Source of the DNA: Prorocentrum cordatum
Lineage: Eukaryota; Sar; Dinophyceae; Prorocentrales; Prorocentraceae
NCBI GenBank assembly: GCA_963575745.1
Contig: CAUYUJ010002113.1
Coordinates: 1,010,801-1,074,800 of the forward strand
Direction of reading: 5' to 3'
Length of the DNA: 64,000 nucleotides
Below are positions 9,316 through 19,190 of the stretch, piece after piece. Within the stretch, counting starts at the first letter, position 1. Each line of letters opens with the position of its first letter. The notes under the pieces were generated by a model. That model saw only the letters and a program-made list of their open reading frames with translations. It did not search any database and had not been told where the DNA came from. A program made the position numbers and the translations under genes.

Positions 9316-11425
9316 ATGATGGCTGCCATCTTCCGCGCCCTCGCGCTGCTGCACCTGCTGCACGGCTGCTGGCCGCGTCGCTTGTCCAGGGACGCCGGCG
9401 TGCGGCGCAGGCCAGGACGCAGAGGAAGCCGCGGGGTTTTGGCGCTCAGAGCATACTCCAGGAGGGGCGACGCCGGAGCATCCCGGCGGTGCCCTCCGTC
9501 CATGCTGTTCCGGGGCAGCGCCTGCTCCTGGCTCGGCGGGTCCCTCACCCGTGAAGTGCTATGCGGGCCAGAAGAACGCAGTGGCCCAGGCAGCCGGACC
9601 AGTGCGCGGGCAACCAGTGCTGCCCCGGCATCCCGTGGAGCGGCGGCAAGACCTTCCCGTGCCCATCCGCCACCAGCGTCGAGGCCTCGAACTGTGCCAG
9701 CAGCCAGAAGGCCTGGTACTGCGCAGCGTCCTCGGACCTCCCGGCGGTGCCGCCGTCCCATGGTCCGGGCCAGCGCCCTGCTCCTGGCTCGGCGGGGGGG
9801 GCAATACCCCGTGAAGTGCTATGCGGGCAGAGCACCGCAGTGCCCGTGTGCTCGGACCAGTGCGCGGGGCCGGGCAACCAGTGCTGCCCGGCATCCGTGC
9901 GAGCGGCAAACAAACCTTCTCCTTGCCCATCCGCCACCAGCGTCGAGGCCTCGAACTGTGCCAGCAGCCAGAAGGCCTGGTACTGCGCAGCGTCCACGGC
10001 GCTTGCAGGGCAGCGCGCACCAGAGGGGCGACGCCCAGAGCATCCCGGCGGTGCCGCGTCCCTGTGTCCGGGCAGCGCCGGTCCTGGCTCGGCGGGCGCC
10101 CTACCCCGTGAAGTGCTATGCGGGCCAGAGCACGCAGTGACCAGGCAGGCTCGGACCAGTGCGCGGGCAACCAGTGCTGCCCCGGCATCCCGTGGAGCGG
10201 CAACAAGACCTTCCCGTGCCCATCCGCCACCAGCGTCGAGGCCTCGAACTGCGCCAGCGACCAGAAGGCCTGGTACTGCGCAGCGTCCTCGGACATCCCG
10301 GCGGTGCCGCCGTCCCTGCTGTCTGGGGCAGCGCCTGCTCCTGGCTCGGCGGGGCCCTACCCCGTGAAGTGCTATGCGGGCCAGAGCACGCAGTGCCCAG
10401 GCAGCTCGGACCAGTGCGCGGGCAACCAGTGCTGCCCCGGCATCCCGTGGAGCGGCAACAAGACCTTCCCGTGCCCATCCGCCACCAGCGTCGAGGCCTC
10501 GAATTGTGCCAGCGACCAGAAGGCCTGGTACTGCGCAGCGTCCTCGGCGCTGCAGGGCAGCTCGACCAGGAGGGGCGACGCCCAGAGCATCCCGGCGGTG
10601 CCGCCGTCCCTGCTGTCCGGGGCAGCGCCTGCTCCTGGCTCGGCGGGGCCCTACCCCGTGAAGTGCTATGCGGGCCAGAGCACGCAGTGCCCAGGCAGCT
10701 CGGACCAGTGCGCGGGCAACCAGTGCTGCCCCGGCATCCCGTGGAGCGGCAACAAGACCTTCCCGTGCCCATCCGCCACCAGCGTCGAGGCCTCGAACTG
10801 CGCCAGCGACCAGAAGGCCTGGTACTGCGCAGCGTCCTCGGCGCTGCAGGGCAGCTCGACCAGGAGGGGCGACGCCCAGAGCATGCCGGCGGTGCCGCCG
10901 TCCCTGCTGTCCGGGGCAGCGCCTGCTCCTGGCTCGGCGGGGCCCTACCCCGTGAAGTGCTATGCGGGCCAGAGCACGCAGTGCCCAGGCAGCTCGGACC
11001 AGTGCGCGGGCAACCAGTGCTGCCCCGGCATCCCGTGGAGCGGCAACAAGACCTTCCCGTGCCCATCCGCCACCAGCGTCGAGGCCTCGAACTGCGCCAG
11101 CGACCAGAAGGCCTGGTACTGCGCAGCGTCCTCGGCGCTGCAGGGCAGCTCGACCAGGAGGGGCGACGCCCAGAGCATCCCGGCGGTGCCGCCGTCCCTG
11201 CTGTCTGGGGCAGCGCCTGCTCCTGGCTCGGCGGGGCCCTACCCCGTGAAGTGCTATGCGGGCCAGAGCACGCAGTGCCCAGGCAGCTCGGACCAGTGCG
11301 CGGGCAACCAGTGCTGCCCCGGCATCCCGTGGAGCGGCAACAAGACCTTCCCGTGCCCATCCGCCACCAGCGTCGAGGCCTCGAACTGCGCCAGCGACCA
11401 GAAGGCCTGGTACTGCGCGCGCTAG
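9316..11425 (+). CDS. Cysteine-rich tandem-repeat protein, probably secreted; frame breaks in 5' half
   Basis: The family is not named with certainty. The frame is open without interruption from 10118 to the TAG at 11423-11425, covering 4.5 copies of a 98-residue unit. Each unit has eight cysteines in the pattern KCYAGQ, QCPGSSDQCAG, NQCCPG, FPCPS, SNCAS, WYC, followed by an Ala/Pro/Ser linker. The last copy stops at WYCAR. Upstream, three more copies (starting about 9545, 9805 and 10102) carry single-base insertions or deletions that move the reading frame. The ATG at 10118 is therefore an artefact of one such break rather than a start. At 9316 an ATG ATG opens a short hydrophobic leader (AAIFRALALLHLLHGCW) like a signal peptide. 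Cysteine-rich modules with CCPG and PCPS are common in predicted dinoflagellate surface proteins; the link to function is inference. Breaks may be real decay or consensus errors in near-identical repeats. Confidence 0.6.
9545..11425 (+). repeat. Coding tandem repeat, 294-bp unit (7 copies, last one truncated)
   Basis: Unit starts (at the CCCGTGAAGTGC block) fall near 9545, 9805, 10102, 10358, 10652, 10946 and 11240. The last three intervals are exactly 294 bp and those copies are almost identical, which points to recent homogenisation. The intervals near 259 and 256 bp lack part of the linker that encodes the STRRGDAQS segment. Confidence 0.9.
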
Positions 11426-11429
11426 CGGC

Positions 11430-12140
11430 GCCACAGCAGAGTGAGTTTTTCGGCACATCCACCTGGTGGGTCACAGGTTCTGCGTTAGCGGACGTGGCTG
11501 CAGGCTATTCCTCCTCTCCGGGAGAGGAGGGAGCGAGACCGGGGAGTCCCCGCTCTCGCTCCCTCAACCCTCCCCCCACTCTCGCTCCCTCCCTGTTCCT
11601 CCCCCCCTTCCCCGCAGCCCGATGGCCAAAGGACCGTGCCCGATCTCAGAGCGGGAGCGGCGCGTCGCGTTGCGTAGCCGCACTTGGGTTGAACGCTTCG
11701 CCGAGTCATTCCAGCAATGGCATGTGATTTGTGGTCAACGGAGTGCCGCACGTCGCGCGGCGTACAGGCTGCGGGAGGTGCTGTACGTCCTTGTGGAGGC
11801 TTCTGCAGTGCACTGGCAGATCATTGAACGAGAGCGTGGTTACAACTACTCGACGCGGAGATCCGAAAGAGCGCTTTCTACCGTTACTGGCAAGCCCCCC
11901 CACGGTTCGAACCGAACCCCCCCTGGGGGGGGAAATCCCCCCCCCTTCCGAACCGGGGGGAGGGGAGGGGGAAGGGAGAGGAGACCCCTTTATCCTCTGG
12001 GTTCGAACAGGGGGGGGGGGGGGGCGGCCTCGGCCCCAGCCGCAGCCCCTCCTTGGGATGGGGGGGAGGAAATTTGACTCCCCCTCTCGTTTCCAGGAGT
12101 GTGGGGGGGGGAGGGAAATTGTCCAGTCAAGCCACGGCCG
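11430..12140. other. No gene seen; G- and C-run rich region
   Basis: Directly after the cysteine-rich gene. It holds GGTTCGAACC and runs of 8-16 G or C (11890-12110) with inverted-repeat character. No supported ORF. Confidence 0.6.
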
Positions 12141-12141
12141 T

Positions 12142-12272
12142 GGCAACGCTTGGACGTGTGTATTTGTTCTCTGCGGTGATCATCGAGGAGCCTGGGCCAT
12201 CTTGCGTCATCGTGCGAAAAATCAATGCACGAAACCGAAGCATGCACGGGGAATGGACGTCTGGGCGATGGC
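12142..12272. mobile_element. MITE family E, copy E1 (reverse)
   Basis: Ends GGCAACGCTTGGACGT and ACGTCTGGGCGATGGC; inner CATCGAGGAGCC and GCACGGGGAATGG. Confidence 0.75.
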
Positions 12273-12959
12273 AAGCGGTACCTCGCGCTCCCTCATATCC
12301 CAATGTGTGTGTATGTCATTTTCATGTCACGTCTCGCTGAGAGCATTTGTCAGTGAGTATCCGGGTGTGTAAGTGGACTGGTGCCCCCCACATGAGGTGT
12401 TGAAGCCGGCACATCGTCACAATTTGCTAGAGGAGTACGGGGGAGAGGGAGGAGGAGGAGGAGGAAGTGAAGAGGAGTGAGGAGGGAAGTGAGGAATTTC
12501 TTGAAATCCGCAGCCACAGCCGCCTCAGAGGCAGTCAACTCAGTCCAGCTCTACCGTCACTCCCGATCGCTTGGAATGGATACTTTTGCAGAGCCTTGAC
12601 CACACCTCCTTTCTCCGAGCGTTTCCCGCAGACCACGCCTCTTTATTCCTGGTCTGGATCCGACGCTCTGGAGGGAGAGAGCCGATAGGGCACGGGCCTT
12701 CCTGGCCGAAACGGACGACACTCCCATCACTGCAACCGGCCACGATGCACCTATGACCGACCTCTCGCAGGCGCTTCGGGTCCACCCGCGGCTTGTTGAA
12801 ACAGTTCCCTGGAGGAGGGCACTGTTCAGAACGCGAGCTCTTGAGACATCCACTTTGTTGCCAAAACCTGCCTACCCAGCTCTACGAGTGTGGTGGCCTC
12901 ACTTCTCTCGGTGTAGGGTGGGGGGGATGGTCTCGACACGCTGAACCTCTCAAGGTCAG

Positions 12960-13170
12960 TGCGAGACCATCTCTCCATCAATTTTGCTGCAATAGAGGTG
13001 ACCGCTTGGGCCACCTTCAAATCAAAATTTGGCGCCTGGGCCTCAGGACCCGAGGACCTGGGATGCAAGGGGGCCCCATCCTTAGCTGCGGTGTCCGCAG
13101 CATTGCTCACCAAGACGTGCAGGCGCTCGGACAACGGCAGAGACTGGTCATCCTCCCGACTGGCCTTAAT
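12960..13170 (-). pseudogene. LINE RNase H-like C-terminal fragment
   Basis: The minus strand reads LHVLVSNAADTAAKDGAPLHP and then a helix-rich segment (AVTSIAAKLMERWSRTDLERF). N-A-A-D-x-A-A-K-x-G-A resembles the last acidic block of the RNase H domain (GNxxADxxAKxGA) of dinoflagellate LINEs. It is short and isolated, on the opposite strand to the larger LINE remnant. Confidence 0.45.
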
Positions 13171-13446
13171 TGATGGGCCTGTTTTCCACCACCACAATCA
13201 TACTTGAGGGGGAGGGGTTCCTCCGCCTCCTCCTCCTCCGCCTCCTCCTCCACCTCCTCCTCCTTCCCCCTACCCCCTCCAACTTATGGTTGTGGTGGTG
13301 GTAAAAAGCAGGCCCATCATTAAACGCTGTCCAGTTGGTCCTGGGCAGAAGAGAGCGTCTGCTTCACGAGCCCACTGCAGGGCCTGTGAGGGTACAGTCT
13401 GTCCCGATGTCCCTTTGGCAAACTCGTGAACCACGACCTGCCAGTC

Positions 13447-13629
13447 ATACAATTGAGGCACCTGCTAAGAAACACCCTGCTTGCCTACAGGGTGCCCAGG
13501 GTTTCTTGGGTGTCGATGGTTTTGCTATGGGAAGCGTGACGTTCCCACACCACAAAATCAATGGACGTCCTGGGGTCTCAGGGTTGGGTTTCTTTTGGAA
13601 GGTTTCTTGTGGTCGAGCCCCTACTATAT
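13447..13629. mobile_element. MITE family G, copy G3
   Basis: Interior matches G1 (AAGAAACACCCTGCTTGCCT, AATCAATGGACGTCCTGGGG) but termini have diverged. A further right-end scrap lies at 7186-7232. Confidence 0.75.
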
Positions 13630-13754
13630 GCCTCAAAAAAGGCACCGGGGCCAGTGAGCAGCGCTGGCGCACTCGCAGGGGCAGCAGACACTCGGTGGCC
13701 ACGCCTTGTCCGAGGGCAGAAGCCACCCCCCAGAGGCCCAGACATGCGAGCCAA

Positions 13755-13815
13755 CACTCGAAGACGAAAACACGCCAAAAGTTTATGTTTATGGCGTGTT
13801 TTCTTCTTAGAAACA
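13755..13815. other. Short perfect hairpin
   Basis: GAAAACACGCC and GGCGTGTTTTC are inverted around about 20 nt rich in TTTATG. Possible RNA or DNA hairpin; no gene context. Confidence 0.6.
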
Positions 13816-14559
13816 TCCGGCCGGTCTCACTGCTGAGCTGGACAGCGCCCCGTCCAGGCCTGGGGAGTTCGCGAACAGCCGCTCCAGCACGCGAGGCGTC
13901 GCCGTGCAGCCTGCCTGACAGCCCTCCCTCGCCCCCTGCGGTCGACGGCGGTAAATTCCCTGCCTCGGCGAGCGCCTCGGGAACGGGTGCAGCACGAGCG
14001 GCGCCGAGGGCCTGCGAGAGAGAGGCGCTGGCACGTCCTCGGCAGGTTCGAGGCGGGAGTTTATACGTGACCACCGCCCGGAGGGTCAACTTCCGGGGAC
14101 CGGCAGGCGGCGGATATACCCTGTTCCGGGGCGGAGCCCCCCGATGGCCCTGGCACACGAGTCTGAGATGGTGAGCGTTTCTCTGTGTTATTCGGCGTTT
14201 CGACATTGGGCGGGAAGGGGGGGAGGGGGGGGGGGCCTGGCTCCAGACCCCTGCTTAGTGCGACTGTTTGCAAGAGTGATGCCTCTGGGGGAGACTCCAC
14301 CTGCTCGAAACAGGCGCCAAAAAACAGCCAAGATCTACTCCATGGGGAGGGGGGGAGGGGGGGGGCGTGAGGGCCCGCGCCGATCGGCAAAACAATGAAT
14401 ATAAGAAAACGACTACATGGCTCCACTCCAATTTTCAGGCCCTCGTTCGATACGCGGAGCCACCTTGTCTTCCGCAGGACGAGCCTGTTGCTGCGCTGTG
14501 TCTCGCTTCAAGTGCCCCGCCCGAGACGGCGGCGGCACACCAAGGCGAGTACGCAGAGA

Positions 14560-16290
14560 TGCTTCGGCTCCCTTGACTGAGACGGCAGCGCAGATCCAGG
14601 AGGAACTGACCAAGTGCGTCACACATTTTGCTGGGCAAGCCCGCGGGATCAGCCAAGGGGCTCGAAGGACGCGCCTGATCTTCGATGAGCCTACCTCCTG
14701 GCGACCCACTAACACTCTCAGTGGGTTTGGTAGTTTGGTGTCTGACCCTCAGGAGCTTCTCAGAGCCGAGCGTGACAAGTTTGCGGCTCTTTGCAAGGCT
14801 CAAGGCCCAATGGAGGAGACTATTCATTCCGCCTCCAGGACCTTCTCTCGTAGGTCTGCGAAGGGTCTCGACGACTTTCACTTGAGGCGCTAACAGCATT
14901 ATCGAAGGACTGTGACTCCCTGGAGTGCTTGTCGCGACTCTTCCAAGTGGTGGGATCGGCCGGCCCTCCCCATCGGCAAATTAGAGCGTCCATTGTGGCC
15001 TTGATCCCCGAAGCTGTTCCTGGTTTTCGGCTCATCGGGGTGCCTTCGAGCCCGTACCGCCTCTGGGGGCGGACACGTCGGCCCCTGGCGGAGGCGCTTG
15101 GGAAGCCTCCAACGAAAGGCACAACTGGGCTGCTAGGAAATTCAGGTCGGCCACGGACACCGTCTGGAGGCAGACTGTCAAGGACGAGAGTAGTACGCTC
15201 GCGGATCCCATCCAGGAGCTCGTTTGAGGGACATGCGTATACACTATGAGCAGATTTCCCCCTGGTGTTGCTGGAGCAAAGGGGCCGCAGGCTTAACTTT
15301 GATCCTGTGGTGCGTCGTGTCTGCATGTGCACCTACTGGTCGGCACGCCATAGTTGGCGTGGTGGCGGGATGCTCGATGGCGACTACCGAAATCAGAATG
15401 TTCCTGGCACGCCGCTGGACATAATCATTGACGACACGGGTCTCACGTCGGAAAGCTCAATTTCGGGGATCTCCTGACCGGGGTCAATCCAGACCCGGAT
15501 CAATCAGGCCTTGCAAGACCTTGCGGAATCCTGCATGATCTTGCACCCAAACCCGGGTCAGTGCGACCCTGGCCCTACAGGAACCTGCAAGATCCGGTGC
15601 TTTGACTGACCCTCGTTTGCATTGACCCCAGTCACTTTGAGCCCCGACAGTTGATCAGATAGTTTCACAGTGCGAGTTCAACTGCGGAGGCGCACAAGCG
15701 GGCCACCACGGAGATGAGATAAACCAACATGTACATCGATAAGGTCGCGTCTGCTTCTTCCTCCAAGGTTGTTACTTCCCGTCTCCGGGACGAGAGATGG
15801 GGCCCTAGCAGCGACGGTCAGCCTCGTTCTGGATGTCCCTGCTGGCACGTCTGGAAAGGGTCGGGGGGAAGGACCGCTCAGGAGGAGGCCCGCCTCTCGG
15901 CCGCCACTCCTGGGACCCGTCACTCAGTGCTCAGCGCGAAGTGCTGGGGACGCGTGCTGCTGAGGGCTTCACTGCTGGCCCCCTGGCGGGGCTGCGGGAC
16001 GGCTCGGGTTCGGAGGCTTGCTGCACCGACTATGGAGCCCTCGCGTTTGGGCAGAAGCCACACTAACTTTACACATGCGTCTTGAGAATGACCCTGCCTG
16101 GTTTGGCACTGCTGCGCCAGTTCTAAGGTCGTGCAAGGAGTCGTGGTTGCTGCAATCGAAGGCCACTCAGTGGTCCCTTTCCTGGTCTCAATTTCGTTCG
16201 GATCGGGAATTCACCTGGAGGCATCCCCCGAATACGAAGAGATCTGTCAAGAGCCTTATAGGAAACATGTATTTATCATCATAGAGAATT
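14560..16290 (+). pseudogene. LINE (non-LTR) reverse transcriptase, decayed
   Basis: Fragments in three frames keep the order of a dinoflagellate LINE reverse transcriptase. A pre-RT helix with LDDFHLRR (about 14880) precedes RASIVALIPEAVPGFRLIG and SPYRLWGRTRRPLAEA (14985-15095), the finger/palm blocks around the LIPK-x-x-G-G-R-P-I-G and YR-x-W signatures. Next come a W-R-Q-T-V block, an FPLVLL block, VVAGCSMATT (about 15360, the AGC-x-x-A-T block), and MYIDKVAS (about 15730), where the YxDD catalytic box has lost one Asp. Farther on, DPAWFGTAAPVLRS (about 16090) resembles the thumb or post-RT part. Stops and frame shifts separate the blocks, so no active enzyme is encoded. Element J1 (15462-15648) sits just before the YxDD remnant and may have interrupted it. 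Confidence 0.7.
15462..15648. mobile_element. Foldback family J, copy J1
   Basis: TTCGGGGATCTCCTGACC start, repeated GACCCGGGTCA-like and CCTGCAAGATC-like words, GAGCCCCGA end. Confidence 0.75.
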
Positions 16291-16299
16291 GGCTGGACG

Positions 16300-17170
16300 A
16301 TGCCTGACACAGTCACTATGACGGATCATAATGGTACTCATGTTCTTCTCCCCCTCACTTCCCCCGCTATTTTCAAGCGCTTACTTCTTAAATGAATTTG
16401 AGTCGCGCCCTGAGTACGGGATAGGAGAGCGTGTCTGTTTTGATGTTGTTATTCGGGCGCTCGCGCCAAGGTAGCTGACTGCGAGCAAAAGGAGCGGTTC
16501 GTGCAACAACTTGTCAGGCGGTCTGGCCTCTCAACAGAACTCTTCTTGGGGTACCTGATCCGGGACATGTCCCCACTGTGCATTCAGATTGGTGACACAA
16601 CTATGCCTCGTCGTTGGTCCTGCCCGTGCTACGAGGAAGACCGCATCAGACTGGCAGGGCATCCCCTCTCTTGCCCCGTGCAAGGGAGGAGCTCGAGAGC
16701 CCACCCCCCCGGCTTCGAGCTGCTGTGCACCTGAGCGCCATGCTGCGAGGCGAGGATTTCTCCAGATCCACCGCCTGGGAACCGACGTCCTGGTGCCCCA
16801 GCGGGCGGTGGACATGGATGCATTTTGGCCCCCTTGGGGCCCTAATCTGTCCGCCACCAGAGAGAAACTCATTCCCCCGTGGGCTCTATATAGCAAGAGA
16901 GCTCACAGCCTAACATGGTACAATGCTCTTTCTCCGAGGTATCAGCCCATCGCTTAATGGGTCACAGCAAGTCATCCAGGGCATCGAACTTGCCCCCTCT
17001 GGGCCCTAACATGGGCCTTGTCCTGCAACGTCTTACACCGCTAGTGCGACGGGGCGGGCGCTCTTGAGACGGACCGATCGGGGGATCCACAGCCATCGCG
17101 GGGGATCCTGAACGAGAGCACGCGGAGCTTCGCAACATCCGCAGCAACAATTGAGCCTCACGGAGACGTG
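16300..17170. other. No supported gene; possible far end of the LINE remnant
   Basis: ORFs up to 122 codons without recognisable motifs follow the RT remnant. They may be eroded 3' LINE sequence. Confidence 0.4.
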
Positions 17171-17409
17171 AGAGTGGAAGGTGGGCAAGAGGGCATTTTG
17201 TGGTCGCTTGGAGGCGGGGGGGTTTGGAACTGGACCCCCTCCCCCCCCCGTGAATGGAGGGGGGGAGGTTCGAACCCCCTTCCCCCCCCCTCCCCTACTT
17301 CTCCTTTCTCCCTCTCCTCGGCTGGCGGCGGCGGCGGCGGGGACGACGATTTCCTTTTCTGGGCCCCGACGCCGGCGCCTGCGGCGGCGGGCGGCGGCGG
17401 CGGGGAGCG

Positions 17410-18115
17410 TCGACGAGGACGAGGGTGGTGGTGATGGTGGTTGGTTGATAGTGGTGGTGGCGGTGGTGGTGGTGGCGGTGGTGGTGGTTGTGGTGGTGGT
17501 GGTGGTGTGGTGGTGGTGGTGTGGTGGTGGTGGTGGTGGTGGTGGTTGGTTGTGGTGGTGGTGTGATGGTGGTGGTGTGGTGGTTTGTGGTGGTGTGGGT
17601 GGTGGCGGTGGTGGTGTGGTGGTGTGTTGTGGTGGTGGTGGGTTGTGGTGGTGGTGGTGGTTTAGTGGTGGTGTGGTATTGGTTGGTGGTGGTGGTGGTG
17701 GGTTTGTGGTGGTGTGCTGGTGGTGGTGGTGGTGGTGGTGTGGTGGTTTGTGGTGGTGGCAGACTGAGGTGGTGGTGGTGGTGGTGGTGGTGGGTTGTGC
17801 TGCTGGTAGTGGTGCTGGTTGTTGCGGTGGTGGCGGTGGCGTGGCAGACTGAGGGGGTGGCGGTGGGGTGGCAGACTGAGGGGGTGGTGGTGGTGGTGGT
17901 GGTGGTGGCGGTGGTGGTGGTGGTGGTGGTGGTGGTGGTAATGGTGGTGGTTTGTTTTTGTGGTGGTGGTGGTGGTGATGGGTGAGTCATGGTTTGGTGG
18001 TGGTGGGTGGTGGTGGTGGTGTGTGGTGGTGTTGTGTGGTGGGTTGGTGGTGGTGGTGGGTTGAGGCGGTGGTGTGGTGGTGGTGGTGGTTGTGGTGGTG
18101 GTGGGTTAAGGTGGT
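17410..18115. repeat. GGT microsatellite, about 700 bp
   Basis: Almost pure (GGT)n/(GTG)n on the plus strand with very strong G/T skew; it creates Gly/Val/Trp ORFs. Confidence 0.95.
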
Positions 18116-18119
18116 TATC

Positions 18120-18335
18120 GTTGCGTTGCGTCCCCGCCGTCGCTGGCGCCAGCGCTGGCGCTGCTGGCCGCCGTCAGCGCCGGCGCCAGCGCCAGGGGGG
18201 GGGCTTTGAACCCCTCCCCCCCCCTGGCGCCAAGGGGGGTGGGTTTCACCCCCCTTGGGCTGCCTCTGGTCATCGTCTCTGCGTCCCCGCCGTCGGCGCT
18301 GCTGGCGGCCGCCGGCGCCGGCGCCGGGGGGGGGA
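18120..18335. repeat. GGCGCC-rich palindromic duplication
   Basis: TGCGTCCCCGCCGTCG and the GGCGCC palindromes after it occur twice (about 18126 and 18280), followed each time by a G run. Confidence 0.7.
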
Positions 18336-18339
18336 GGTT

Positions 18340-19080
18340 CGGGAGGGGGTGGGTTTGGGGGGGGGAGTCCACCTGGCTTTGATCGACCGAGTGTTGGGGA
18401 GGGGCCCACCCACCAGCTCGAAACGCGCCGCCGAATGTTTTCAAGGCAAGCGCCCGTGAAACGCGTTCTCTCGGTGGCAGACTCGATGTTGAGGGCAGCC
18501 GAGCTCACAGCTTTGGCGAGCGCCCCCCGAGACGACGAGGTTGTCGCACGTCGCACCGTCAGCCGCCACCAGGGGGGCTGGAAGACTGCGCACGAACTCG
18601 CATTCGTGCAACACTCCGGGCTCGAGGTCAAAATCGCCTACAATCATGCAGGGCACCCCACACACTGACAGAGAGGCCCCCGAAGATCCCCACATGTCCA
18701 GCTCGAGCTCGCCCAGGCCCGAAGAGCCCCGTGAGGCGGAGAGCAGAGAGGAGGGGTAGGCTGACTCCGAGGAGGGTGGACAATGCCAGCAGTGGCCCTG
18801 TGAGGCCATACGCATCCATGCAGACCCATCCAAGACCTGGTCAAGATGGCCACTCTTCAGGAGAGGCCTCCACCTTCTCCCGTACATGAGTGAGGCACCA
18901 GTGGGATGCCCTGCTGACGGGGTCGTCTTTCAGGAGCCTGCGTTCTTGGATGAGCACGGCGTGAGCAGAGCACTGAGGAAGCCACTCCTTGATGGAGGAC
19001 TAATTACGCGTTTCCACTGAGGGATTCTACCCCAAGGGAACCAATCCTCCAGGGAGGAGGCTGTTGGGCTGTCGGAGTGG
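18340..19080. other. Upstream region of the antenna gene, nothing defined
   Basis: No repeat family member and no protein-like frame seen. Any promoter is unrecognised, as dinoflagellate promoters lack a clear TATA box. Confidence 0.5.
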
Positions 19081-19101
19081 CTGAGGGCGGCAGCAGCAGG
19101 A

Positions 19102-19123
19102 GCATCAGCCGTTTTGGCTCCAG
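19102..19123 (+). other. Relict dinoflagellate spliced leader (degenerate)
   Basis: This 22-nt stretch contains AGCCGTTTTGGCTCCAG and matches the 22-nt dinoflagellate spliced leader (core AGCCATTTTGGCTCAAG) at about 17 positions by eye. It sits 67 nt before the preferred ATG of an intronless gene. Such relics are known marks of spliced mRNA that was reverse-transcribed and returned to the genome. The match is degenerate and could be chance, but its place and strand are those expected. Confidence 0.6.
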
Positions 19124-19190
19124 CTGGTTTTTGGAGCTCGAGGCCAATTTTAGGTTTCTTGTTCTACCGCCTGCACCCCGCCAGCCAGCC

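Noticed and set aside
9545-11458. 637-codon and 452-codon minus-strand ORFs opposite the cysteine-rich gene
   Set aside because: Antisense shadows of the 294-bp coding repeat; the plus strand has the conserved cysteine pattern and a natural stop.
11890-12060. GGTTCGAAC words as tRNA T-arm / B-box
   Set aside because: No acceptor or anticodon stem can be folded around them; they lie in G/C-run repeats and family O elements.
19077-19190. Upstream in-frame ATG giving a 508-residue antenna protein
   Set aside because: It precedes the spliced-leader-like relic, and the added 38 residues are not leader-like; ATG 19191 starts a proper bipartite leader.
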